Shown here: positions 1-6,557 of the stretch, piece after piece
How the letters are laid out: every line of letters begins with the position of its first letter
How positions within the stretch are numbered: the first letter of the stretch is position 1
Source: JBKPCD01 sp046727175
GTDB lineage: Bacteria; Acidobacteriota; Vicinamibacteria; Vicinamibacterales; 2-12-FULL-66-21
Length of the DNA: 18,864 bases
Assembly (NCBI GenBank): GCA_046727175.1
Contig: JBKPCD010000215.1
Span: forward strand, 1-18,864
Direction of reading: 5' to 3'
The notes under the pieces: generated by a model
The model's input: only the letters and a program-made list of their open reading frames with translations
The model's database searches: none
What the model was told of the DNA's origin: nothing
Position numbers and translations under genes: made by a program

Positions 1-924
1 GCAGCACGCTGCTGAGCGCGCGCGACTCGTTTCGTACCGTACGACCGCGAGATTGATCGCGAGCGTGACGATCACGCTGGTTTTGTGCCGGTTGCCCACG
101 GTACTGAGGCGCGACCAAGGCCCCGGCCCGCGAGCGACGGCGATAGGGGACCCGGGGGACAAGCCCCCCGGATTAGAACAGTCTGCGTGCGGCAGAGGCC
201 ACCAGCGCAACTGGACCCTGCCGATGATGTACTTCTTCGGCACGAAGCCCCAGTGACGGCTGTCGGAGCTGTTGTTCCGATGGTCGCCCATCACGAAGTA
301 GTAGCCCTCGGGGACGACCTGCGGACCCCAATCATCGTGACTGCGATACTCCGTCGGGACGAACGTGTCATCCATCGGCACGTCGTTGCGGTAGACGCGT
401 CCGTCGACGACGCGAACCTGATCGCCTTCCTCGGCGATGACCCGCTTGACGAACGATTTCTCCGGATTCAGCGGGTAATAGAGCATCACGATGTCGCCAA
501 CATGCGGCTCGCCGATCCGGTATGCGAGCTTGTTGACAATGAGCCGATCCTGATCGGCCAGGGTCGGCGCCATGCTCTGGCCTTCGACGCGTGCGACCTG
601 AAAACCAAACGTGACGATGAGCGTCGCGTAGACGGCTGCCGAGGCGAGCGTTTTGAGCCACGCGACGACTTCTTCGACGACCCGGCCGAGACCGAGATTA
701 CCGCTGTCGAGACCTACCCGAATGTCCGGCGTCACGACGGGGAGATTTCCGGCCATTGCCGGAACTGGTTCGGCGGCTACCAGCGGTTCAGGGACAACGA
801 GGCTGTCCGCTGGGCCAGGGCTCGGTTCGACGGTCGCAAATCGCTCGGGCTCGACGGCCGAGAAGCGGTCCGGCTCCGGAACCGGCTGTGGAACGGGGGA
901 GGGATCGTAATCGCTGTTGCTCAT
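1..924 (-). CDS. lepB: Signal peptidase I (partial, 3' end beyond window)
   Basis: Type I signal peptidase, the membrane serine protease that removes signal peptides from exported proteins. From ATG at 924 it runs open to base 1 (308 codons, no stop). A cytoplasmic Pro/Glu/Val-rich region (about residues 1-80) precedes a membrane segment (about 88-110), box B with nucleophile Ser117 (EGQSMAPTL), box C (NKLAYRIGEPHVGDIVM), box D with general base Lys160 (FVKRVIAEEGD) and box E (MGDHRNNSSDSRHWGFVP, about 212-229). These are the S26A family motifs, in order. The start overlaps the stop of the LytTR regulator as ATGA, so translation is probably coupled. Oddities: the long Pro-rich N-terminus, and a frame that continues about 60 codons past the usual end (GRVQLRWWPLP) through a GC palindrome. 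The true stop lies outside the window. Identity is secure; the C-terminal end is not. Confidence 0.95.
   Translation of the reverse strand, partial: MSNSDYDPSPVPQPVPEPDRFSAVEPERFATVEPSPGPADSLVVPEPLVAAEPVPAMAGNLPVVTPDIRVGLDSGNLGLGRVVEEVVAWLKTLASAAVYATLIVTFGFQVARVEGQSMAPTLADQDRLIVNKLAYRIGEPHVGDIVMLYYPLNPEKSFVKRVIAEEGDQVRVVDGRVYRNDVPMDDTFVPTEYRSHDDWGPQVVPEGYYFVMGDHRNNSSDSRHWGFVPKKYIIGRVQLRWWPLPHADCSNPGGLSPGSPIAVARGPGPWSRLSTVGNRHKTSVIVTLAINLAVVRYETSRARSAACC
152..171. repeat. GC-rich palindrome inside the 3' part of lepB
   Basis: CCGGGGG (152-158) and CCCCCGG (165-171) form a perfect 7-bp stem around a 6-base loop. It sits just after the last conserved lepB codons and encodes the Gly/Pro/Ser-rich stretch SNPGGLSPGSP. 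It looks like a dispersed intergenic palindrome or a degenerate terminator that the reading frame now crosses. No T-run follows it on the minus strand, so intrinsic terminator activity is doubtful. Confidence 0.6.
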
Positions 925-1709
925 AACCTCAAATACTCGCGGAGCCGCTTGGTCTGGGATCGGCTCACGGGGATCTCGCTGCCCTTGGAATCTTTCATCT
1001 TCAGGATGTAATTGCGACTGAACCAGGGCACAATCTCCTTGATTTTATTGATATTGACGACATGCGACCGGTGGACCCGCCAGAAAATCGCCGGATCGAG
1101 CCGCGCTTGTAATTCATCCAGTGTCCGATAGTTGGACGTTCCTGACAAGCTGTTCGTTACGACAGTAATTACGTCGTCTTCGACGGAAACGTGTACGACC
1201 TCGTCGGCCTGGATGAGCAGAAAACGGTCTCCGACCTTCACTGCCAGCTGATCCCGCCGCCCCTGGCGCTGGCCAAGCAATTGTAGTACCCGGTCGAGGT
1301 CGGGCGACGATGTCCGCGGAGGGCGGTCCGATTGGATGCGCTTGCGGACCCGGTCTACGGCAGTTTCGAGGCGGTCCAGTTCGACCGGTTTGAGCAGGTA
1401 ATCGACCGCGTTCACCTCGAACGCTTCGATTGCGTGCTGGTCGTACGCGGTCACGAAGACCACCTGCGACTCGACGCCGTCGCTCAGCAGCTTTCGGGCG
1501 AGCTCGAAGCCTGTCAAGCCGGGCATCTGCACGTCGAGCATGACGAGGTCGGGACCGTGTTCCTCGATGGCGCGCAGCGCCTCTACGCCGTTCCCCGCCT
1601 GCGCGACGACTTCCACTCCCCGGATCCCTTGCAGCAGAAAACATAGTTCCTCGCGCGCCAACTGCTCGTCGTCGACGACCACGGTGCGGAGCGGCTCAAT
1701 CGCTTCCAT
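921..1709 (-). CDS. LytTR-family response regulator
   Basis: DNA-binding response regulator of 262 residues. The receiver domain (about 8-120) has the acidic pair Asp13/Asp14, phosphoacceptor Asp59 (LVMLDVQMPG), Thr87 and Lys107 (LLKPVE). A linker of about 35 residues leads to a LytTR DNA-binding domain (about 155-262) with the family signatures FWRVHRSHVVNINKIKEI and LPVS-like IPVSRSQTKRLREYL. It lies 130 bp downstream of the LytS-type kinase on the same strand, the standard arrangement of a LytS/LytR, YpdA/YpdB or BtsS/BtsR pair, so it is probably phosphorylated by that kinase. Its TGA overlaps the lepB ATG. The start codon is preceded only by a weak purine stretch (GAAGAG). The target genes cannot be read from the sequence. 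Confidence 0.93.
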   Translation of the reverse strand: MEAIEPLRTVVVDDEQLAREELCFLLQGIRGVEVVAQAGNGVEALRAIEEHGPDLVMLDVQMPGLTGFELARKLLSDGVESQVVFVTAYDQHAIEAFEVNAVDYLLKPVELDRLETAVDRVRKRIQSDRPPRTSSPDLDRVLQLLGQRQGRRDQLAVKVGDRFLLIQADEVVHVSVEDDVITVVTNSLSGTSNYRTLDELQARLDPAIFWRVHRSHVVNINKIKEIVPWFSRNYILKMKDSKGSEIPVSRSQTKRLREYLRL

Positions 1710-1727
1710 CTCTTCGCTGTCGGTGTC

Positions 1728-1827
1728 AGAAGTTAGAAGCCACCATCTAGAGTGAGTTCTCTTTCACGTACCCTCCGAGTTCGGCTTTCCGTCTTCTCCC
1801 ACTATCGCTCTAACTTCTAGCTTCTAG
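1728..1827. repeat. Inverted repeat and 7-bp tandem repeat between kinase and regulator
   Basis: AGAAGTTAG at 1728-1736 is the exact reverse complement of CTAACTTCT at 1810-1818, enclosing 73 bases. The right arm runs into two perfect tandem copies of CTTCTAG (1814-1820 and 1821-1827). This fills most of the 130-bp kinase-regulator gap. No promoter or terminator is obvious in it. Confidence 0.7.
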
Positions 1828-1839
1828 ATTCTGTTTCGA

Positions 1840-3168
1840 TCACGCAGTCACCCGCGCAGGTACAACCAGCTCAGGAACGACGATGCGCGCGCAGGTTCCC
1901 TCACCGGGGAGACTGTCAAGCTGCAGTTGATAATTCGCGCCGTAGACGACGCGCAGGCGCTCGTTCACGTTGCGCAATCCGATGCCGGCGCCTCCGGATT
2001 TCAGGCGCGCGGCTTGGGAGGCCGTCACTCCGACACCGTTGTCGATGACATCGATGATCGCATGCCCGTTCTCGCGGACGCTGCGAATCGTGATGCGTCC
2101 TTCGCCAATCTTTGGCGACAGCCCGTGCTTGATCGAGTTCTCCACGAGTGGCTGAAGCAGCATGCTGGGTACGACGACGTCGAGGCTCTCGGGATCAATC
2201 GATTTTTCAATCCGCAGTTTCGATCCGAATCGCACCGCTTCGATATCGAGGTATTCGTCGATCGCCTCAAGCTCTTCGCGAAGGGTCACGAAGTGTTCCT
2301 GGCTGCGGAGCAGGCGGCGCAGCAGTCCTGACAACTTGACGATCAGCATTCGCGCCGTCTCGGGCTGCGATCGAATCAGCGAAGAGATCGACGTCAGCGT
2401 GTTGAACAGGAAGTGCGGGTTGATCTGACTGGATAGCGCTTCGATCCGGGCATCCATGAGCAGGCGCTCCTGTTCTTGGAGGCGGTGCTCGATTCTGGCG
2501 CTGTTCCAGATTTTGATCGGGATCGTGACGCAGAGCACAGTCGCCAGGACGATGAGGGCGTACAGCCACGGCGCCGAAGGAGCGAGATAGAAGATGCGAT
2601 AGACGCCGAAGCGATGCCCGAGCGCCTGCAGGAGAATCTCGAGACCGATCGGCGCTGCCAGCAGGATGACGACCCAGTCGATCTGCATGCGGCGCACGAG
2701 CCGCCACACGTTCCGGTGAAGGTCCGTGAAGAAGAGCGGCGAGAAGTGCCAGATGGCTTCCTTCGGACAGATCTCGCGCAAACCGCCACCGGCGAATCCG
2801 CATCCGACAGCGAACGGAAATGCGATCCACTCACCGGCGACGAGGGGCGGAAGGCCCACCATCGCTCCGACGATCGCGCCGGCGTACGGGCCCGCAAGGA
2901 GGCCAGTCAGGAACGATCCAGCCAGCGTGAGATCCGCGGCGTCGTAATTGAGGAGCAAGCGCGCGAGGACGCCGGCCGTCAGCGGCACGCCGAGGCTCGC
3001 CGCGAATACGAGCCGCTCCGGCCAGTCGCGCTTTTCGGTGAGCAGAATCCGGCGAAACCATGGAAACCGCACGAGCATCGTCGAAAGCACCGCGACGACT
3101 GCCAGCTTGACCATCAGCGTGGTCAACAGGAACTGGTCAGGCGTCAGCGCCTTGGTCTCGTGCTGCAT
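1840..3168 (-). CDS. LytS-type sensor histidine kinase
   Basis: Membrane sensor kinase of 442 residues. Hydrophobic segments at about 15-35, 52-72, 82-105, 110-128, 165-183 and 199-220 resemble the 5TM-Lyt sensor module (LAGPYAGAIVGAMVGL). A coiled linker precedes a His_kinase (PF06580-type) phosphoacceptor with His252 in QINPHFLFNTL, and a HATPase domain with N box PLVENSIKH (around Asn344), G1 box DNGVG (376-380) and G2 box GIGLRN (395-400). All catalytic motifs look intact. I chose ATG 3168 over an in-frame GTG at 3231 because an extended -10 promoter lies at 3203-3211, between them. The LytTR regulator downstream is the probable partner. The ligand is unknown. No periplasmic domain of any size is present, so the signal is probably sensed in the membrane. 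Confidence 0.93.
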   Translation of the reverse strand: MQHETKALTPDQFLLTTLMVKLAVVAVLSTMLVRFPWFRRILLTEKRDWPERLVFAASLGVPLTAGVLARLLLNYDAADLTLAGSFLTGLLAGPYAGAIVGAMVGLPPLVAGEWIAFPFAVGCGFAGGGLREICPKEAIWHFSPLFFTDLHRNVWRLVRRMQIDWVVILLAAPIGLEILLQALGHRFGVYRIFYLAPSAPWLYALIVLATVLCVTIPIKIWNSARIEHRLQEQERLLMDARIEALSSQINPHFLFNTLTSISSLIRSQPETARMLIVKLSGLLRRLLRSQEHFVTLREELEAIDEYLDIEAVRFGSKLRIEKSIDPESLDVVVPSMLLQPLVENSIKHGLSPKIGEGRITIRSVRENGHAIIDVIDNGVGVTASQAARLKSGGAGIGLRNVNERLRVVYGANYQLQLDSLPGEGTCARIVVPELVVPARVTA

Positions 3169-3202
3169 GTATGACGTCGGGCGGGCCCGCAGACCCGGCC
3201 TT

Positions 3203-3211
3203 AATATAACA
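3203..3211 (-). promoter_or_regulatory. Extended -10 promoter of the sensor kinase
   Basis: On the minus strand the sequence reads TGTTATATT, a TGn extended -10 with five of six consensus hexamer bases. No good -35 is seen at 16-18 bp. It would place the start of transcription near 3196, giving a leader of about 28 bases to ATG 3168. Confidence 0.5.
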
Positions 3212-3254
3212 TCTGGTCCCTTTTGAGGCACGGCTCTGCTTTTCCCAGGGCTCT

Positions 3255-3263
3255 TGATATGAT
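3255..3263 (+). promoter_or_regulatory. Extended -10 promoter of nuoI
   Basis: TGATATGAT is a TGn extended -10. It ends only 6 bases before the nuoI ATG, so the predicted start of transcription falls on or next to the start codon, and the message would be leaderless or nearly so. No Shine-Dalgarno sequence is present upstream of nuoI, which fits. Confidence 0.45.
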
Positions 3264-3269
3264 TCCTTC

Positions 3270-3710
3270 ATGATTCGTCCCTTCATCATCGGCTTCGCGA
3301 CAACGCTCAAGCACTTCTTCAAGGGCAAGATCACGGTCAACTACCCCGAACAGAAAGTGCCCGTCTTCCCCAAGTACCGAGGGAAACAGGTCTTGATGCG
3401 CGATGAGAACGGGCTCGAGAAATGCGTGGCGTGCGGGCTTTGTGCGGTCGCCTGCCCGGCGGACGCAATCTACCTGGAAGCCGCGGAGAACGACGGAACG
3501 GTCCAGGCGGGTCCGCGTTACGCGAAGGTCTACCAGATTCACAAGACGCGGTGCATCTTCTGCGGATACTGCGAAGAAGCGTGTCCCGTATCGGCAATCT
3601 TCATGGGCAAGGACTACGAGCTCGCCGTCTACAGCAACAAGGACTTCATCTGGGACAAGGCCGATCTGCTCGTTCCGGCCTCGACAAACCCGGTGCCGGT
3701 AGCTCGGTAG
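3270..3710 (+). CDS. nuoI: NADH-quinone oxidoreductase subunit I (NuoI), stand-alone
   Basis: Peripheral-arm subunit of respiratory complex I that carries two [4Fe-4S] clusters (N6a/N6b in the family) toward the quinone site. It is 146 residues long, slightly short for the family. Two full ferredoxin motifs are present: Cys52, 55, 58 and Cys62-Pro (EKCVACGLCAVACP), and Cys95, 98, 101 and Cys105-Pro (TRCIFCGYCEEACP). The N-terminal amphipathic segment (about 1-20) and the C-terminal YELAVYSNKDFIWDK stretch are also typical of NuoI. No other nuo gene adjoins it; it sits between the divergent kinase and a phosphoesterase. The stop codon (3708-3710) falls inside an 8-bp tandem repeat, so the last residues come from repeat sequence. 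Identity is secure. That it joins a complex I encoded elsewhere is inference. Confidence 0.93.
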   Translation: MIRPFIIGFATTLKHFFKGKITVNYPEQKVPVFPKYRGKQVLMRDENGLEKCVACGLCAVACPADAIYLEAAENDGTVQAGPRYAKVYQIHKTRCIFCGYCEEACPVSAIFMGKDYELAVYSNKDFIWDKADLLVPASTNPVPVAR

Positions 3711-3737
3711 CTCGGTACCTTGGTAGTTCGGTCGTTC
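3698..3737. repeat. 8-bp short tandem repeat spanning the nuoI stop
   Basis: Five consecutive 8-base units: GGTAGCTC (3698), GGTAGCTC (3706), GGTACCTT (3714), GGTAGTTC (3722) and GGTCGTTC (3730). The first two are identical and the others drift. The following segment to about 3797 carries similar units on the opposite strand (GCTACCGAC, GCCGAGCCACC), so the whole 3698-3797 stretch is a loose inverted array. The nuoI TAG is part of unit two. Confidence 0.8.
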
Positions 3738-3812
3738 GGGGCGGCTACCGACCCAGGCCCGTAGTCGGCCACCGCGCTACCGACCTGCCGAGCCACCGGC
3801 GCCTTTCATAGC

Positions 3813-4490
3813 ATGCACTTCGGCGCGCTCGGCGATATTCACGGCGATTTCGACAGCGTCCGGCGCATTCAGCAAAGACATTCAGAGATTCGCTTCTGGT
3901 TATGTGTCGGCGACGTGGCGGACGCCGAGGGGCGCTACGAGCCATTCGACGCGCTGGTCTACTGGATCAAGGGCAACAACGAGAACTTCGACGCGATTGG
4001 CGACGGACGGCTGCCGCCGAATCTGCATTACCTGCCTAACGCGCACCGGCGGGAGGTTGACGGCCTGCGCATCGTCGGCCTAGGAGGAACGTTCGCGCCG
4101 ACGTGGTACGACACCCCAGCGTCAGCGCTGCCGCACCCTCGCAAAGGCACGGCAAAGGCCACCGAATTAGCCGACAAGCGCAGGCACTTCGTCCGCGAGG
4201 AAGTGGTCGCCTGTCAGTCGATGCGCGACGTGGACGTGCTCCTGACACACGAGGCGCCACGACCGTTCTACGCTGGTGGAACCGGCTCGAGACGCGGGAT
4301 GGACGCGGGGAAGACGCCGATCAACGAGATTCTCGCGGCAGTGAAGCCGCGGTTGCACCTGTTCGGACATCACCATCGCTTCAGCGAACAGGAGCGCCAG
4401 GGTGTCCGGTCCGTCTGCCTGGATCTCGTGTCCCGCTCGTATCTGTTGATCGACGCGAAGACGCTCGAGTACACGCTTCTGGAAACCTAA
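3813..4490 (+). CDS. Calcineurin-like metallophosphoesterase
   Basis: A 225-residue metallophosphoesterase with the complete two-metal motif set: GDIHGD (Asp8, His10), GDVAD (Asp34), GNNEN (Asn55/56), LTHEAP (His146) and GHHH (about 186-188). The fold and spacing resemble small phosphoesterases related to the lariat-debranching and Icc-like groups; the substrate cannot be told from the sequence. No signal peptide is visible, so it is probably cytoplasmic. The ATG at 3813 starts directly at the GD-rich first strand, leaving no room for a later start; no clear Shine-Dalgarno is seen. It lies about 100 bp after nuoI and 22 bp before the methyltransferase/reductase gene, on the same strand. Class is certain, function open. 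Confidence 0.9.
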   Translation: MHFGALGDIHGDFDSVRRIQQRHSEIRFWLCVGDVADAEGRYEPFDALVYWIKGNNENFDAIGDGRLPPNLHYLPNAHRREVDGLRIVGLGGTFAPTWYDTPASALPHPRKGTAKATELADKRRHFVREEVVACQSMRDVDVLLTHEAPRPFYAGGTGSRRGMDAGKTPINEILAAVKPRLHLFGHHHRFSEQERQGVRSVCLDLVSRSYLLIDAKTLEYTLLET

Positions 4491-4499
4491 TGCTATTCT
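4491..4499 (+). promoter_or_regulatory. Possible extended -10 before the Hcy methyltransferase gene
   Basis: TGCTATTCT matches a TGn extended -10 (hexamer TATTCT). It begins right after the phosphoesterase stop and would start transcription at about 4506, only some 7 bases before ATG 4513. It is weaker than the other candidates and no -35 is seen. Confidence 0.3.
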
Positions 4500-4512
4500 G
4501 TCCTTTTTGGGC

Positions 4513-6354
4513 ATGAACAGACCATCCTTCCTTCAAGAGCTCGACCGGCGAGTCCTCGTCTGCGACGGGGCGATGGGCACCATGCTCTATGGGCGCGGCA
4601 TCTTCCTGAATCGTTCGTTCGACGAGCTGAATCTGACGCAGCCCGATCTCGTCGCCGAAGTTCATCAGGCCTACGTCCGGGCCGGCGCCGACGTCATCGA
4701 GACGAACACGTTCGGTGCAAACCGGATCAAACTCGGCGCGTTCGGCCTCGCCGATCGCGTGCACGACATCAATCTGCAGGGGGCACGAATTGCCCGCCAC
4801 GCTGCGCGCGAGCAGGCCTTCGTGGCCGGCGCAATCGGACCGCTCGGCATTCGGATCGAGCCCTGGGGCAAGACGGGGGTCGACGAGGCGCAGGCGTACT
4901 TCGTCGAGCAGGCGACCGCGCTCGTCGAGGGGGGCGTCGACCTGTTCATTCTGGAAACGTTCCGCGACCTGAACGAGATCGGCGCCGCAATCAAGGCCGT
5001 GCGGAGTGTCTGTCAGCTGCCGATCGTTGCGCAGGTCACGACGGAGGAAGACGGCCATACGCTGGACGGCGCCACGCCGGAAACGTTCGTCCCTCACCTC
5101 GAGAGAGCCGGCGCGGACGTCGTCGGCTTGAACTGCAGCGTCGGACCTGCCGCGATGCTCGAGACGATCGAGCACATGTCGCGCGTCGCCGCCGTGAGGT
5201 TGTCGGCCCAACCCAATGCCGGCCGGCCGCGTGAAGTCGAAGGCCGCAACATCTACCTGTGCTCGCCGGAATACATGGCGTCGTACGCGCGCCGATTCAT
5301 CAACAGCGGAGTGCGGCTGGTGGGTGGCTGCTGTGGAACGACACCGGATCACATCCGCCACATCCGAACGGCCGCGCGGGCGCTCGCGCCCGCGCCGGCT
5401 CCGCGACCTGCGGACGTGTCGCCGACGGCCAGAGTCGAGATCGCGCCGCAGGCAACCGCGATCGCCAAGAACGAACGATCGCGCATGGCCAATTGCCTCG
5501 GACGCGGATCGTTCGTAGTGAGTGTCGAGCTGCTGCCTCCGCGGGGTCACCGCGCCGAGTCGATCGCCGAGCAGGCGCGCCAGCTGCGAATCCACGGCGT
5601 GGACCTCGTCAACGTTCCCGATGGCCCGCGCGCAACTGGACGGATGAGCGCGCTCGCCGCAGCGCTGATCGTCCAGCAGGCGGGGATCGAGACGATCCTT
5701 CATTACGCTTGTCGCGACCGAAACCTCCTCGGGATGCAATCGGATCTTCTGGGCGCGCACACGATGGGCATCCGCAACGTGCTCATCGTGACCGGTGATC
5801 CGCCGAGGGTCGGCGACTACCCCGACGCGACCGCCGTCTTCGACGTCGACTCGATCGGGCTGACAAACGTCGTCTCGCGCCTGAACCGCGGTGTGGACAT
5901 CGGCGGACAGCCGATCGGGCAGCCCACGAGCTTCCATATCGGCGTCGCGGCCAATCCTGGCGCGCTGGATGTGGACGAGGAGGTGCGGCGCTTCCGATAC
6001 AAGGTGGACGCGGGCGCCGAGTTCGCGGTCACACAGCCGGTGTTCGACCTGGAGGCGTTCGAGCAGTTCCTGCTGCGAATCGCGGATGTCCGCATTCCGG
6101 TGCTTGCGGGTATTACACCGCTCGCCAGCGTGCGGCACGCAGAATTCATGGCGAACGAAGTGCCGGGCGTGAAAGTGCCCGATGCCATCCTCGAACGGAT
6201 GCGACGCGCGGACGCATCGGGACGCGCGGCCGTCGAGGGCCTCGCGATCGCGCGCGAGATCGCCGCCAGCATCAGGCCGCTCGTGCAGGGCATCCAGCTC
6301 TCCGCGATGGCCGGTCCGATCGAGACTGCGCTCGAAGTCATCGCAGCCGCGTGA
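4513..6354 (+). CDS. Bifunctional homocysteine S-methyltransferase / methylenetetrahydrofolate reductase
   Basis: A fusion of 613 residues, similar in layout to Bacillus YitJ. Residues 1 to about 290 form a homocysteine S-methyltransferase with the zinc ligands Cys208 (GLNCSVGP) and Cys273-Cys274 (GGCCGTTPDH). An Ala/Pro linker (about 288-322) leads to an FAD-dependent 5,10-methylene-THF reductase domain (about 330-610) with LLPPRG, LIVTGDPP, NPGA and AVTQPVFD motifs. Together they can make methyl-THF and transfer a methyl group to homocysteine, feeding methionine and SAM. The cobalamin-binding module of MetH is absent. ATG 4513 was chosen; a TTG at 4507 would add two residues. It is followed by a PmtA-like SAM-dependent methyltransferase after a 200-bp gap with its own promoter. 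Domain assignment is firm; the methyl donor used by the first domain is inferred. Confidence 0.93.
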   Translation: MNRPSFLQELDRRVLVCDGAMGTMLYGRGIFLNRSFDELNLTQPDLVAEVHQAYVRAGADVIETNTFGANRIKLGAFGLADRVHDINLQGARIARHAAREQAFVAGAIGPLGIRIEPWGKTGVDEAQAYFVEQATALVEGGVDLFILETFRDLNEIGAAIKAVRSVCQLPIVAQVTTEEDGHTLDGATPETFVPHLERAGADVVGLNCSVGPAAMLETIEHMSRVAAVRLSAQPNAGRPREVEGRNIYLCSPEYMASYARRFINSGVRLVGGCCGTTPDHIRHIRTAARALAPAPAPRPADVSPTARVEIAPQATAIAKNERSRMANCLGRGSFVVSVELLPPRGHRAESIAEQARQLRIHGVDLVNVPDGPRATGRMSALAAALIVQQAGIETILHYACRDRNLLGMQSDLLGAHTMGIRNVLIVTGDPPRVGDYPDATAVFDVDSIGLTNVVSRLNRGVDIGGQPIGQPTSFHIGVAANPGALDVDEEVRRFRYKVDAGAEFAVTQPVFDLEAFEQFLLRIADVRIPVLAGITPLASVRHAEFMANEVPGVKVPDAILERMRRADASGRAAVEGLAIAREIAASIRPLVQGIQLSAMAGPIETALEVIAAA

Positions 6355-6370
6355 AACGAGACGCGGGTTT

Positions 6371-6404
6371 CGCGGATGTGCGCGGATAGATTCGCGGATA
6401 GATT
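6371..6404. repeat. 12-bp tandem repeat
   Basis: CGCGGATAGATT occurs twice in perfect tandem (6381-6392 and 6393-6404), preceded by a degraded copy starting CGCGGATGTG at 6371. It lies just downstream of the methyltransferase/reductase stop. It is not a hairpin terminator. Confidence 0.8.
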
Positions 6405-6430
6405 CTTGATGAGCGTTCGTACCGTCTGGC

Positions 6431-6460
6431 TTGCTTACCGATCGTACGACGCGATATAGT
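6431..6460 (+). promoter_or_regulatory. Sigma70-like promoter for the PmtA-like gene
   Basis: TTGCTT (6431-6436) and TATAGT (6455-6460) are separated by 18 bp, a good housekeeping-type promoter. Transcription would start near 6467, just before the structured leader, leaving about 90 bases of 5' untranslated RNA. Confidence 0.55.
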
Positions 6461-6470
6461 CGCAGCTCGG

Positions 6471-6547
6471 CGGAACCCGGTCCCTCTACTTTTGCCGCGG
6501 CACCCCGCTTGCTTGACCGGGGGGTGTCGGTTCCGTGCTGAACGGAG
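6471..6547 (+). ncRNA. Pseudoknot-capable mRNA leader (riboswitch-like candidate)
   Basis: Three compatible helices can form. P1 is CGGAAC (6471-6476) with GTTCCG (6530-6535). P2 is a 9-bp hairpin with one G-U pair, CGGCACCCC (6498-6506) with GGGGTGTCG (6521-6529). A pseudoknot pairs CCGGTC (6477-6482) with GACCGG (6515-6520) in the P2 loop. The strands abut without gaps (6476/6477 and 6529/6530), as expected for stacked helices. The 3' strand of P1 overlaps TCCGT (6532-6536), which can instead pair with ACGGA (6542-6546) and mask the GGAG ribosome-binding site (6544-6547). Mutually exclusive folds of this kind are typical of translational riboswitches. I do not recognise a known class. The pairings are visible; the function is inference. 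Confidence 0.4.
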
Positions 6548-6557
6548 ACGATGCCTG

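Noticed and set aside
152..171. Intrinsic terminator for lepB
   Set aside because: The stem is strong but no T-run follows on the minus strand, and the reading frame continues through it.
85..1011. A 308-codon plus-strand open frame at the left end
   Set aside because: It lies opposite lepB and the end of the regulator, has an Asp/Arg-rich composition typical of antisense frames in GC-rich DNA, and shows no family motif, while the minus strand carries all LepB boxes.
4381..6138. A 585-codon minus-strand open frame
   Set aside because: Antisense to the homocysteine methyltransferase/MTHFR gene; rich in Arg, Asp and His with no recognisable domain.
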